Shown piece by piece: positions 11,734-23,009 of a stretch of 64,000 nucleotides of DNA (position 1 is its first letter; the number at the start of each line of letters is the position of its first letter). The stretch is taken from the NCBI GenBank assembly GCA_035772405.1, contig JAYKKM010000072.1:310001-374000 (forward strand), read 5' to 3'. The notes beneath the pieces were generated by a model. It made no database searches, was not told where the DNA came from, and worked only from the letters and a program-made list of their open reading frames with translations. The stretch comes from Chrysogorgia sp. JL179-B06 (lineage: Eukaryota > Cnidaria > Anthozoa > Scleralcyonacea > Chrysogorgiidae). Made by a program: the position numbers and the translations under genes.

Positions 11734-11849
11734 TAATTCAAGGAGACACTATAACAGCTCAATGTTTTTGAGAACGGTAACATCACGCGCATGATTGATT
11801 CATGTTATTTTAATATTACAAGGCTATATGATCACCTTGATTTAGATTG

Positions 11850-12405
11850 TGGTTTTGATTCCGCATTCTATTTATTTGATCCTCCGTGCTATAGAAAATT
11901 CCTAGTATTATCCTGCTGGCATGCTTGACCTGAACGCTGCTGCAACCTCGTACCACTGCTCCTGTGTATGTTCCGAGGCAGCATTTCACTTCTGATAACT
12001 AGAACTCCTCAGAGTTTTTATCATTTTATCTTCTTTACTGTCCTTCAATGACTTGTCATCGTGTATTATCCTCATGGTTTTTTTTTACTTCTATATCGTC
12101 ATTATCTTCAACTATCACAAGAGAGATTCTGCTATCCTTTCCGCGATTATCGTGGAAACCTATATCTGGCACAAAACTTCGAGTCTCTCAAGTACTTCTC
12201 GATTAAACCTCTGTCGTGTCGAATTTCGTTATCCATCTACCAGTCTAGTATCCTTAAACCGCAAGCAAGGGTAAAAAAAATGCTGCACCTCAATTTTAAA
12301 TTCCCTCACGTTTAAGATTTCACACTACTTCGACTACACCGCCAACGAACTTATTAAATATTCAAGAAGCTTCTTCGAGTCTCTCAACGTCAATAACGAC
12401 AATAT
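11850..12405. other. No gene recognised
   Basis: Frames of 70-84 codons exist but lack domains and supporting splice sites. Confidence 0.25.
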
Positions 12406-12436
12406 ATGTTATATATACATTATATATATATTATAT

Positions 12437-12483
<47 letters not shown>

Positions 12484-12489
<6 letters not shown>

Positions 12490-12730
12490 CTCGTGACTAG
12501 GCTCTCGGCAACGGCTTCCGTAGCTCAGTGGTCAGAGCACTGCACTAGCAATCGCAGAGTCGCGGGTTCAATTCCTACCGGAAGGCCGCTAAGTTGCATT
12601 TTTCGCAACTGGTCCCGGTTTGGTCTTAAAATGTATGTATTCCAACACTCGAAATTTTCCTTCACCATAAATCCTTTCAACATGTAGTTTGATCGAGTGA
12701 AATGCCAAATATTACCTTTATATATATATA

Positions 12731-12812
<82 letters not shown>
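12484..12812 (+). repeat. Best-preserved SINE-A copy with (TA)n tail
   Basis: 'acagaactcgtgactaggct' leads into a tRNA-like head: box A TAGCTCAGTGGTCAGAGCAC at 12521 and box B GGTTCAATTCC at 12565. The SINE body and 3' end 'gaaatgccaaatattacc' (12716) follow, then about 95 bp of (TA)n. Box spacing fits an internal RNA polymerase III promoter. It is too altered to be a functional tRNA. Confidence 0.8.
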
Positions 12813-12815
<3 letters not shown>

Positions 12816-13175
12816 GTATATATACTCCAACACTCGAAATTCTCCTTCACCATAAATCCTTACAACATGCAGTTTAATCAAGTGAAATGCCAAATATTAC
12901 TTGTAATATACCCATAATCTTATCCCGGCATTACCACCACTAGATATACAGAACTCGTGACTAGGCTCTCGGCAACGGCCTCCGTAGCTCAGTGGTCAGA
13001 GCCCTGCACTAGTATCGCAGCAACAATTCCAGCCGGAAGGCCTTGAAGTTGCATTTTTCGCAACTAGTCCCGGTTTGGTCTTAAAATGTATATATTCCAA
13101 CACTCGAAATTTTCCTTCACCATAAATCCTGAGAACATGTAGTTTGATCGAGTGAAATGCCAATTACTTATATAT
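12813..13175 (+). repeat. Two further SINE-A units in tandem
   Basis: A 3' tail fragment (12813-12905) is followed by an almost complete unit from 'cataatcttatcccggcatt' to 'gtgaaatgccaattac'. Its box B is damaged by a deletion after 'tatcgcag'. The chain of units separated by (TA)n suggests tail-to-head insertion into TA tracts. Confidence 0.75.
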
Positions 13176-13189
13176 ATATATATATATAC

Positions 13190-13800
13190 AATGATATATG
13201 TAGTGAAACCATGCACATCGTCATATTTAATAATTTACGTCATAAATATTTCCGCAAACATGGTGGGCGTGTGAAACAATCGAGCCTTTATACATTTGTT
13301 GAGACGTCGATTTATGAACGGGCATTCTTTACAAGACTTCCAAGGAATTGGGAAGTAAATAACTTCGCTATTTTCGTTTTGCTATCTGGAGCTTGTGTGC
13401 CAAGGTTTCGTAGAACATGAGGTATCGCCTTGACGATTTCGCAACGTGTTACTCGAATTACTAGTGTATATATTGAATATTGACCGCGTTCTGCACTTCC
13501 TTTCCTGCCAACAAAGGTCTCTGGCATCAGGGTTCGACCTCTTCTGCGTCATTCGTAACCTAGCACTCGAGCGTTCGTGACAAAAAGTAGCTAGCTCCGT
13601 AGGTCGACTTTGAGAGACAAAATAACAGGAAGCACGCACACTGCTGTCGGGCTAGTTGAGCTGAGTCGTGACCAGCGAACGAAGACAAGGCAGACGAAGG
13701 AAGAGCGAACAGGGAAGACGATAGCGAACACAGAGAGAACGGAACGTATAGAGTCTCCGACAAGAGCACATCGACAACATTGTATTGGGAAATAAACAAT
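13190..13800. other. No gene recognised
   Basis: Purine-rich DNA at 13660-13760 gives a charged frame without domain features. An AATAAA lies at 13791. Confidence 0.25.
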
Positions 13801-13839
13801 TCGAGGTACAAACCGAGGATCGAGATTGTGTTATATATA

Positions 13840-14280
<441 letters not shown>

Positions 14281-14361
14281 AGTTTGCTCCATGTTCTTAC
14301 TCATTCTTTTAGGATATTCAGGAATACGTAGAGCGAGATTCACCAGATTCCGTGACCTAGA

Positions 14362-14691
14362 ATGCAGAAAGGTTTATTTCAGTCGGCACAGATCATGCAC
14401 GGACCATGTGTTGGCCGCGGTGCAGGTACGGCCTTGCGGCAGAACGTGGCGGCGACCCATACAACGTCAAACGATATAAACAAGAGCGAGTTCCTCGACT
14501 GTCTCGACTTAGTCGACGATGTTCTCCTAGCGAAAATGATCGTGAAACTGGAGTTAGAATCGTTGCAGACATTACCAGATCTGAGTAAGTTCTTTCGTAG
14601 AAACAGGATGTATCAGTTCGCCGGCAATGCACGCCGGGTCGTTCCAAGTGTTAATCCGCAGACGGTGGTAACCAGAGGAGAAAGAACATAA
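14362..14691 (+). CDS. Small hypothetical protein, copy 2 of a paralogous pair
   Basis: This ORF has 109 codons from the ATG at 14362, or 98 from the ATG at 14395. Both have A at -3. A pyrimidine-rich acceptor (TTCTTTTAG ending at 14312) precedes it, as in copy 1. The conserved core, about residues 43-80, is EFLDCLDLVDDVLLAKMIVK then LELESLQTLPDLSKFFRR. It matches copy 1 at 1615-1932 in spacing and in the DCLDLVD and SLQxLPDL blocks. Flanks have diverged. Downstream DNA has TGTAAATA motifs near 14936 and 15016, again like copy 1. Family and function are unknown. Two diverged copies keeping one core argue for a real gene rather than chance. Confidence 0.5.
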   Translation: MQKGLFQSAQIMHGPCVGRGAGTALRQNVAATHTTSNDINKSEFLDCLDLVDDVLLAKMIVKLELESLQTLPDLSKFFRRNRMYQFAGNARRVVPSVNPQTVVTRGERT

Positions 14692-15190
14692 AGGGAAACA
14701 TCTGTTTGCTTGCGAGAGAGGCGTACACAAGATGGACGCACGGTGCAGCTGCGTCGACTAAAAAACAAATAATCGGCGAAACGCGAAATATCAGAGTGAT
14801 GAAGAAAGATTCTTGTTTGCATAAGAGACTTTTGTAGACACAGACTACAGCGCCGAATATATTGGTGATCATCTTGTGTTTATCCGATCTTTGATGAGAA
14901 TTTTGACGCAACTGATTGGCGAAGGAAATCTGTCGGTGTAAATATAGCTCCTTGCCAGGGAATCGTGACAGAATCGACTTAAAGCATGTTTGTGGATTAG
15001 GTCAATCCAATCAAATGTAAATATATCGCGATTGCTTAATGACGATTTGTGACAAGGCGCTTCCGGGGATCACGAAGTGCACGATTAGACGATAATTTAT
15101 GTTACCAAGGCGTGATTTGCTCTTTAATCAGGGGCGCTGCAACCATCACTAGACGATGCAACCATATACATGTTGTGTTAATATATACAC
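14692..15190 (+). other. Probable 3' region of copy 2; no other gene
   Basis: No further exon is visible. Pumilio-type TGTAAATA cores occur near 14936 and 15016. Confidence 0.25.
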
Positions 15191-15194
15191 TGCT

Positions 15195-15605
15195 GTAGTG
15201 AATGTTGGAGAGCTCGGAGTAGACAGACGATACATGGGCGATCGTCAAGTTCGTATCCTCAGAAAAATGATTCTGAGTCCCGGACAGGAACCTTCTGATT
15301 GCCGGTGAGACGCTCTAACCATTGAGCCACCTGTCGGGGACTCAGAATCATTTTTCTGAGGATACGAGCTTGACGATCACCCATGTATCGTCTGTCTACT
15401 CATCCAAACATTACCGATATATATAGTGACTGCCGCGTAGGCAGTACATATATCAATCGAACCACTGAGTACATCATTTGTAACCTTCGCTCTCCATCTG
15501 AGTCTCGGTGGCTCAATGGTTAGAGCGTCTCACCGGCAATCAGAAGGTTACAGGTTCGATTCCTGTCATTTTTCAATCATTTTTCTGAGGATACGAGCTT
15601 GTATA
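15195..15605. repeat. Two SINE-B units, first minus then plus
   Basis: In the plus unit (about 15505-15560) box A is GGTGGCTCAATGGTTAGAGC and box B is GGTTCGATTCC. The minus unit lies at 15283-15337. Inverted arms at 15219-15280 and 15338-15399 ('tgattctgagtcc', 'cgatacatg' and complements) flank the first tRNA-like core. This is a tRNA-derived SINE family distinct from family A. Confidence 0.7.
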
Positions 15606-15980
15606 CTGCATATACATGTATATCATCATGAGATCATATCTATCGTTCTTGCTCTTATCATAACCTTTAGATATTTATCTGATATTTATAATGTTAAATA
15701 TTGGTTCATATAGTATGAGATCATTACAATATTCTAAGGAAGTTAAAGTTTGTGTTACTGTTTATAAACATGAAAATATGTCTGTCTAAAATATTATTTA
15801 ACAAGAGGTTTTACCTGACAATGTCTTTGAACAAGCAATCTCTTTGTTTTATATTGTATCACTATTATTATAACTATAGACATTAAACACTGATTATTTT
15901 TATTTTATTTCTTTTGATTTCAAATTTGTTACCCGATATTTATAATGCAACAAAAAAATCTTTAAGAATTACGGCTTTAT
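15606..15980. other. No gene recognised
   Basis: AT-rich, with only short frames. Confidence 0.25.
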
Positions 15981-15985
15981 GAGGG

Positions 15986-16060
15986 TATAAATAGGGATCC
16001 TAACTTTACAACGATCACCCTTGATGAAGACACTAGATTGGAGTGTCGAAACGTTGGGTC
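15986..16060 (+). ncRNA. TATA box plus hammerhead-like motif, variant B
   Basis: TATAAATA at 15986-15993 lies 27 bp before the fold. ACCC (16017-16020) pairs with GGGT (16056-16059). Between them are TTGATGAA, a perfect 6-bp stem II (GACACT with AGTGTC, 7-nt loop), and GAAACGTT. Stems differ in sequence from the copy at 19301 yet pair equally well, so the fold is conserved rather than the letters. Position 3 is U instead of C and one extra A follows TGATGA, so hammerhead activity is uncertain. A Penelope-like retroelement end is the likely source. Confidence 0.45.
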
Positions 16061-16269
16061 ATGGACAGTAACTTTTAAAGTTACGTTCAAAAAACTTTTT
16101 AAAGCCAGAGTAGCGTCAAAGTCAGTAACAGTTTAAACTATATCCACTGAGATAGAAACATCATTTTTAAAAGTCGCGTGTTTTCGAAAGAATATTTACA
16201 TTTTTTTTATGAAAAATGTGAAATAACAGTTATTTCTTGGGTTAGAAAGTTGTAAATTGATACTAAAAC

Positions 16270-16640
16270 AATTAGACAACTCGCCCTTGTTTTCTACGAG
16301 CGATAGACAACTCGGCTATGAACCTAAGTGTTTTACCGAGTGGTCCTCACAACTACAACTACGGAAACGTGTTTGATCAATAGAATTTATGTCATATACA
16401 AAGACCTTTTGCAAACGGCTGTCCCCAGTCAAGAGTAATTATCATACCGTCGAGACTCTATTGACAACGTAGATAAAGCATTTTTACGTTGTAAAGCCAA
16501 CGCGGAACCCGAGTCACTGACAGAAGTCTTGGAAAGCTTAACTTTATTCTCGGGACTAACATGGATTAAACAAGTGTTTTTCTTCAAAAATTATAGAGCA
16601 AAACGAGTCCGTGGGATTGTGTGTTGAAATTTCAATGAAT
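16270..16640 (+). repeat. Interspersed repeat, inverted copy at 23010-23215
   Basis: 'tgacaacgtagataaagcat' and 'gagcaaaacgagtcc' here appear reversed at 23010-23215, in a rearranged order. Two copies only are seen in this window. Class unknown, non-coding. Confidence 0.5.
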
Positions 16641-16871
16641 AAATACAACACCATTTAATACCACTGTTAAACTTTCTATCGCGTAGCCCGAGTCCGTTGT
16701 CTGAATTCTTAAAGTCTTAAATGGCAACATGGATGTCTACGAGTTACAAAACCAGAAGAAAAAACTATATATAGTATGCAAACAATCAGGTATGAATTAC
16801 TGTAAAGCTAAAGATGAACTAATTGATTAATCAAAATTATTTTATAAAACCGAATACTTATAAAGAAACTA

Positions 16872-17078
16872 AGACTTTCAGGTCTTCTCGGATAACGACC
16901 TAAAATCGTAGGCCCTCGGAACCCCTATATAATTGGGCTTTTAGCCTGTTGGGTTATTCCGTTCACCTAAGAGTGATAAATCTAATAAACTAAACTAAAC
17001 TAAACTAACCTAAACTAAACTAAACTAAACTAAACTAAACTAAACTAAACTAAACTAAACTAAACTAAACTAAACTAG
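16872..17078 (+). repeat. SINE-C 3' tail ending in (TAAAC)n
   Basis: 'ttgggcttttagcctgttgg' and 'gagtgataaatctaataaac' are followed by about 17 copies of the pentamer TAAAC (16993-17078). The same tail without the pentamer ends the split SINE at 45330-45995. A pentameric tail is usual for SINEs copied by LINE machinery. Confidence 0.7.
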
Positions 17079-17181
17079 GTATAAATTGTAAAAGGAAGCT
17101 CAAAAACAGCGTCGAAGAGACTGCAGTATATAGTAAGGTTTGCGCTTATAGTTAGTTAGGTTTGCGCTTTCCGCACGGAAC

Positions 17182-17411
17182 AATCAAGTAATCGTCTTTT
17201 GGACGATCTTTTTTATTATCCACGAGAGATCACATGAAATGAGAGATTGTACTGCTATCATACGATCGGACATGCCTGAATGATGAAACACATCATAGAA
17301 CTGCTAACCCCAAAACAACTTAGATCCTAATCCTAACCCCCCGCCTAATGGTTTTCTAATACTAACCATATAATACTCATAACAGGATCGTCCAGACTAG
17401 ACGATTGCTTG
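17182..17411. mobile_element. Small foldback element
   Basis: 'caagtaatcgtcttttggac' on the left mirrors 'gtccagactagacgattgctt' on the right, enclosing about 170 bp without coding. Confidence 0.45.
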
Positions 17412-17455
17412 CGAGCGCTGACAAAGAACGCCCGCGGGATGTAGAAAACCCGTCT

Positions 17456-17606
17456 AAATATTCTTTTATAGGCATGTAAATTAGCCTTTCTGGCCTCGTT
17501 ACAGAGCAAAGATTCTTTGGAATTACAGACACACGAACGAGGCTAAAAAGGCTAATTTAAATGAATATAAAAGAATATTTAATTTGGGTGCCATTATGAA
17601 AGAGGT
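17456..17606. mobile_element. Foldback MITE, sister of 63764-63923
   Basis: 'aatattcttttatagg' and 'ttagcctttctggcctcgtt' on the left mirror 'aacgaggctaaaaaggctaa' and 'ataaaagaatattt' on the right. The end of the window carries a second copy with the same core and the same outer block 'gccattatgaaagaggtct'. Confidence 0.7.
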
Positions 17607-18740
17607 CTGTGATCATCAATGACCCCATCTTTTGCTGGAAGAGATTTGCGAATATTGTGTTTTGATCTAGTATTGTAACTATGAGGGTCTTTGATGAGTT
17701 ATAGTGGAAACTGGAAAGTATGATTGAGTAGATTATTTAAATTTTCATGACTTTTTACAAAAAAAAATTAAGAGTTTAAAATTGAAATCTCATCATCAGT
17801 TCTCCTTAGTCATCATTGCACATTAGCTTTTGTTATTGTATTCCTCTCCTTGTTTTCCTTGGATTCCTGCTCTGTATAGGGAAATAATAATCTGAAAGTT
17901 ACAGTAGGATCTGTCTGTATATCTATTTGGGTTTGTTATTAAAACTTGTATCGACGATATGCCGGGAATTGAGCTTTATCTAACTTTTTTCTTCTTGGGT
18001 TGGGTAAAAGATTTTCTTTACCCATAAATAGTTGGGACGGTTAAATTTCTGATCTTAATTTGGTTGGGTAAAATATTTTCTCAGCACCAAATCTATTTCT
18101 CTTCGCCCCCCACCCCGATCATGAATAATGACCGGTCCCTAAATGAAAATAGCGCGATGTTCCGCTCTTCTTCGACGTAAAGGCTTCCTGTAGTGCCTGG
18201 CTAATGCGTCACTTGCTGATGCGTGTACGAAGTCACGTATCAGACGTGCAGCTTTGTTATGCAAAACCTAAAGCTCAGACATTAAAAGTGGCGTTCCTTC
18301 GATCACCACAAATAATGTCACCATAATCCAAAATAGGTGAAATAAAACTATTGAAAAAAGTTACCCGAGCACGCAACGGATGTCATTTATAATTATAGGT
18401 TCAGATTTCGCCTAGCCCCGCGCGCGTCACAGATCCGGTCGTGGGCGCAAAAAGGCGGTGGTAATCTGTGCATCAGCGCCAAATTGTGTGTTGTATAAAG
18501 AGTTCCACTATGTCAACTGAATATAGGACATTGTGAAACTGGGTTGGCTTCCTATTTGCGAGCGTCGCAATTGGCACTTGCTTCAACAAGTACTCAAGGC
18601 ATTGCATAATGCTCATTAGCCATTTTTCTTAAAACTGGACAAGAAAACTAATACACGAATTTTGCAATCAGAGATGAAAGTAATTTTAACATTTTTAGAA
18701 ACCAATGCAAAGCATTTCTCATAGACAAATTAAAACAATC
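17607..18740. other. No gene recognised
   Basis: No domain-bearing frame on either strand. It could hold the eroded body of the Penelope-like element whose 3' part follows, but I cannot see a reverse-transcriptase motif. Confidence 0.25.
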
Positions 18741-18764
18741 CTTTTAATATATTCACCTTTCAAG

Positions 18765-18960
18765 TGAAACTGGGCGACGCCTTTCATGAGACAAGTTTGC
18801 TGAACATCTTCGTTCCGTGAGGAACAATGATGTTGACAAACCTGTAGCCCGCCATTTCAACAGCTCTAACCATTTCGTTTCAGACATGAAAGTCTGTGCC
18901 ATCCTTCCCATCTCAGGTGGTAACGATAACCGCAAACGACCTCACATCCTCTTGGTCTTA
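18765..18960 (+). pseudogene. Penelope-like element GIY-YIG endonuclease remnant
   Basis: The frame reads SETGRRLS, a TGA stop, then DKFAEHLRSVRNNDVDKPVA, RHFNSSNHFVSDMKVCAI and LPISGGNDNRKR. The RxxDKFxEHLRSV...PVARHFNSxxHxxxDMxVxxI layout is the C-terminal part of the GIY-YIG endonuclease domain of Penelope-like retroelements, as I recognise it. The stop and the loss of frame after NRKR show it is dead. The family's terminal repeat with TATA box and hammerhead-like motif lies 300 bp downstream. Reverse transcriptase is not detectable upstream, so this is a truncated copy. Confidence 0.65.
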
Positions 18961-19259
18961 ACGAACGTTTTTCTTTTATTTAATTTCCTACAAGTTTTTT
19001 GTTATTCTAGTTTGCGTGAAACTTTTTTATTATTAGCTCATACACTTTCACTCCTTTTCAAGTTTTTGTTTCTTACCACTTTACTATCGCATAATCCCCT
19101 TGAATATTGGACCTGTCATTTCTCCCTCCCCCTCAGTCTGTTCGCTGATCGACTGTAAAAATAACAAATGATTTAACTTTTCGTATCTCGTTAATTATTA
19201 GTTTGTTTATCTCCCGTGCATTTGATTGGCTATACTTTATACTTGTGACACCATTTTGG

Positions 19260-19340
19260 CATATATATATAAGCCCTATTTATTTTATTTCATCTCGTCT
19301 TACTCTGATGAAGGGCTCCGCTCGAAACGTCAGTATTTCG
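19260..19340 (+). ncRNA. PLE terminal repeat: TATA box and hammerhead-like motif, variant A
   Basis: A TATA-type run (ATATATATAAG, 19262-19272) precedes by about 30 bp a three-way-junction motif. TACT (19301-19304) pairs with AGTA (19332-19335). CTGATGA (19305-19311), one extra A, stem II GGGC-TCC-GCTC, GAAA (19324-19327) and then a palindromic ACGT with cleavage-type GTC follow. This matches the hammerhead core except for the extra A. Stem III would be only the ACGT palindrome, as in dimeric hammerheads. Other copies lie at 21047 and 28555 (minus), with decayed ones at 20830 and 28700. Penelope-like elements are known to carry hammerhead motifs. Confidence 0.5.
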
Positions 19341-19790
19341 TTACTAAAAATCTTGGCAGTTTACCACCTTTTCACTTTGCTATACTCGACGACTACCTGT
19401 AAATATTTTGATTCCCGTTTGATCTGTTTGATCTACTCAAGCGTTTTACTTGGCACCACATATCCCCACGTAGCTGCAATGTTTTCGGACCGAACTCTGT
19501 GGAAAACATCGTCAAAGTTCGTATCCCCATTTAACATCTTATCATCTCATTAATGATTGATTGTTTTATTAAAATTTTCAAATGACAGATTGTTGAAGAT
19601 AGTCAGCAATCTTTCGACTTGAAATTACAAAAAGTGTCAGTTATTAAAATATAAAATATATAATTTACAATAAAATGCAATTAATTAATTAAAACTATAT
19701 ACATGTCAATAATCTATACTATATTATACTCTAGCTGCTAATTTGATTCACTCGTGTCAAGTGAATCTCTGTCGATAAGATTTTGAACGT
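19341..19790. other. End of PLE tail and unique AT-rich DNA
   Basis: The PLE block 'ttggcagtttaccacctttt' ends near 19380. No gene follows. Confidence 0.3.
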
Positions 19791-19794
19791 TATC

Positions 19795-20160
19795 GCGGCC
19801 AATATTTACTCGATTTCAATTCTGAAAACAGATTTGGAATTACCGAGTCTAAATACATAACACACGTATCTATTATATTACGAGAACGTGCATACACTTC
19901 GTAAAAACGGTTTATGTACTTAGAAATTAGTCGGTAATCAGCCAGCCGGCCCGATACTTCAGTGAACGTTATCTCGATCAATATTTAACCGTTTTCAATT
20001 CTGAAAATAGATTTGGAATTAGCGAGCCTAAATACATAACACACGTACCTATTATATTACGCAAACGTGTATACCTTCGTAAAAACCTCTTTATATAGTT
20101 ATCACCACTTGCCAATGGTCGCCCTTCGCGTTGCAAAAATATTGTCCGATTCAAACGGAT
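19795..20160 (-). repeat. Tandem pair of about 185-bp repeats
   Basis: Both units contain 'ttctgaaaa(c/t)agatttggaatta', 'ctaaatacataacacacgta' and 'cttcgtaaaaac'. A third copy lies inverted at 21655-21870 and a partial one at 21175-21265. Class unknown. Confidence 0.65.
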
Positions 20161-20339
20161 CACCCAAAACGACTTTTTACTAGATAGCGTGAAGTGCGCA
20201 TGGGGCCAGAGCGCTCAAACTGCCACAATGTCAATGGTAGCGAGCGTTGCATTATTGCTAAAGGACACCCACGCTACTTCACAGAGCGCTCAACAACACC
20301 GAAGTGAAGGAGTATATGTATAATAGTATGTATATATAT

Positions 20340-20640
<301 letters not shown>

Positions 20641-20749
20641 TATATATACAAACCTTTCGTAAGAAATGGTATTTCTTATCATGATTCAAAATTGATCAGT
20701 ACAAGGACAGACACTGATTGTCTCTGCGTTCATCAGTTTGTTTATATCT

Positions 20750-20930
20750 CCCGTGCATTGGCTACTTTCAACATACGTTCAGACTTTTGGTATATATAAG
20801 CCCTATTTCTTTTATTTCACACGCGTGTTTTACTCTGGTGAACAGCTCGGCTCGATCAAAACGTCGGTATTTTGTTTCTAGAATTCTTGGCACAACCTTT
20901 TCTCTTTGTTGTACACACACGTGAGTGGTC
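20750..20930 (+). repeat. PLE terminal repeat, decayed copy
   Basis: 'tatatataagccctatttct' and 'gaacagctcggctcgatcaa' followed by 'aacgtc' match the 19260 copy with substitutions in the core (ctggtgaa for ctgatgaa). Confidence 0.6.
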
Positions 20931-21033
20931 GCTACCATGGGAAAATGGACTCCAGCTGAGACCAGTATGATAATGTCGCCGCGGCAGGGATCCATTTCTC
21001 ACGAAATGTATGAAATATATATATATATATATA

Positions 21034-21130
21034 ATTTCATCTCGTCTTACTCTGATGAAGGGCTCCGCTCGAAACGTCAGTATTTCGTTACAAAATTCTT
21101 GGCAGTTTACCACCTTTGCAATTTGCTATA
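21034..21130 (+). repeat. PLE terminal repeat, intact motif
   Basis: It carries the same TACT / CTGATGAA / GGGC-TCC-GCTC / GAAACGTC / AGTA arrangement as 19301-19335, with a short TA run upstream. The tail 'ttggcagtttaccacctttg' is conserved. Confidence 0.65.
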
Positions 21131-21174
21131 TATATATTTATATATATATATATTCAGCGGAGCATGCAAACGAG

Positions 21175-21265
21175 GTTGGGAGTCTAAATACATAACATAT
21201 ACGTACCTATTACATTACGAGAACGTGTATACCTTTGTAAAAACCTGTTTATGTAGTTCGTCAGA
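21175..21265 (-). repeat. Partial copy of the 19795 repeat
   Basis: Contains 'gtctaaatacataacatata' and 'acgagaacgtgtataccttt', matching the units at 19795-20160. Confidence 0.55.
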
Positions 21266-21375
21266 TCACAAATCGCCAATGGCTGCTTTGCGTTGTCTTC
21301 CCAAATATTGTCTGATTCAAACGGATCCAAAACGACATTTTACTTCCTTATAAGGAGTTGGTCCTACCATGCTCC

Positions 21376-21651
21376 GCAACCTCGTACCCAGGGCATTTTG
21401 CCTCCACGGCGGTAGGTCGGCGAAAATGGCCCTGGGATCGGCTGGTCCATTCTATAATGCGATTGGCTTGACATAAAACTCAATTAATTCAGCTGAGTAT
21501 TATTTTTTCATCTAAATCTGAATGCTGTCTTCAAATTTTACAGCAAATTAGAAGTGATAGCTTTCGCTAAATTGGATATATGCTTCTTCATACCAGGGCC
21601 ATTTTCGCCGACCTTCCACCGTGGAGGAAAAATGCCCTGGGAACGTGGTTG
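21376..21651. mobile_element. Foldback MITE with CCCAGGGC arms (copy 1)
   Basis: Left arm 'gcaacctcgtacccagggca' plus 'ggcgaaaatggccctggg'. The right arm mirrors it ('ccagggccattttcgccgac' and 'aatgccctgggaacgtggtt'). The interior 'gcgattggcttgacataaaa' onward is shared in inverted orientation with the copy at 55619-56107. Confidence 0.75.
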
Positions 21652-21654
21652 TTT

Positions 21655-21870
21655 AGACTCCCTAATTCCAAATCTGTTTTTAACGTTCAAAATAATATAC
21701 GACGAAGCGAGTGTTGATTGCCGACTAATTTCTAAGTACATAAACCGTTTTTACGAAGGGTATGCACGTTCTCGTAATATAATAGGTACGTATGTTATGT
21801 ATTCAGACTCGGTAATTCCAAATCTGTTTTCAGAATTGAAATCGAGTAAATATTGGCCGAGATAACGTTC
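21655..21870 (+). repeat. Inverted third copy of the 19795 repeat
   Basis: Reads 'gactccctaattccaaatct', 'acgttctcgtaatataatag' and 'ttcagaattgaaatcgagta', the reverse of 19795-19980. Confidence 0.65.
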
Positions 21871-22032
21871 AAAATCTACGTACGACGAACCCAATACAAA
21901 TACGCGGTCAAATATGGGGAAAAGAAACTCTAGGCGGGTGGGGTGGGGTAGTGGTAAAAAGGCGAGCAAGGGGATTATTGGGTTTAAAAGAGACCTTAAA
22001 ATGTCTATAACCGCAAATACAACATGAAGTGA

Positions 22033-22372
22033 ATGGTTTTACAACTACGAATTATACCATTCAAAGACCGACTGGATTTTAGAATTTTAACAATGGTTAT
22101 CAAAGCTCTAAATAAATCTGCACCCCCTTACATTGCAGATATGTTTTCAACGATGTCAACAGAGAACAGAATGAACACTAGGGCGTGTGCACGTAAAGAC
22201 ATGCAAATAGCAGCAGTTAGGCTAAAATGAACTAAACAAGGGCTGCGACACCAGGGAGCCTTGTTATACAATCTCATAAACAAAACGAACAATTTAAGTG
22301 GTATATCAGTTCAAAATTTCATGAAACTATTTATCAAAACATTTTTTAACACTTTTTAAATTGTTTTGTTAT
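22033..22372 (+). pseudogene. Non-LTR retroelement RT C-terminus (CR1/L2-like)
   Basis: RLDFRILTMVIKALNKSAPP then YIADMF matches the (R/I)xDxRILxxxxKALxxxAPxYI segment that ends many CR1/L2-type reverse transcriptases. A stop follows LK. The continuing QGLRHQGALLYNLIN and FMKLFIKTFFNTF correspond to the GxxxWNxLP-like tail. Non-functional fragment. Confidence 0.6.
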
Positions 22373-22404
22373 TAGGTTTTCACTTTAGTTTACTGTAATT
22401 AATT

Positions 22405-22995
22405 GTAGTGAATGTGGGAGAACTTGGAGTAGACAGACGATACATGGACGATCGTCAAGCTCGTATCCTCAGAACAATGATTCTGAGTCCCGGACAGGAG
22501 TCGAACCTGTAACCTTCTGATTGCCGGTGAGACGCTCTAACCTGCATTGAGCAACCAAGACTCAGATGGAGAGCGAAGGTTACAATGATGTACTGGTTCG
22601 ATTGATATATGTAATGCCTATGCGGCAGTCACTATATATCTGTAATGTTTGGATGTGTTAATATACACACTGCTGTAGTGAATATGGGAGAGCTTGGAGT
22701 AGCTCATTTTTAGTAGAATCATTTTTCTGAGGATACGAGCTTGACGATCGTCCATGTATCGTCTGTCTACTCCAAGAACGAGCTTTCCCACATTCACTAC
22801 AACATTGTGTGTATATTAACACATCCAAGCATTACCGATATATAATGACTGCCGCATAGGCAGTACATATATCAATTGAACCAGTACATCATTGTAACCT
22901 TCACTGTCCATTTGAGTCTCGGTGGCTCAATGGTTAGAGCGTCTCACCGGCAATCAGAAGGTTACAGGTACGATTCCTGTACGGGACTCCTGTAC
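22405..22995. repeat. SINE-B inverted pair (about 590 bp palindrome)
   Basis: A minus copy (22405-22640) faces a plus copy (22715-22995; box A GGTGGCTCAATGGTTAGAGC near 22921, box B one base off). Shared blocks 'gcatt(a)ccgatatat' and 'actgccgcataggcagtaca' occur in both orientations. A spacer block of 'cttggagtag' sits between. Confidence 0.7.
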
Positions 22996-23009
22996 GGGAC
23001 ATTTTTCTA

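Noticed and set aside
12519..12592. Functional tRNA gene
   Set aside because: Box A and box B are good, but the anticodon arm does not pair and the sequence is one of many SINE-A copies with the same tail.
13610..13795. Charged 61-codon frame (RDQRTKTRQTKEERTGK)
   Set aside because: Purine-rich DNA gives such frames by composition; no homologue recognised.
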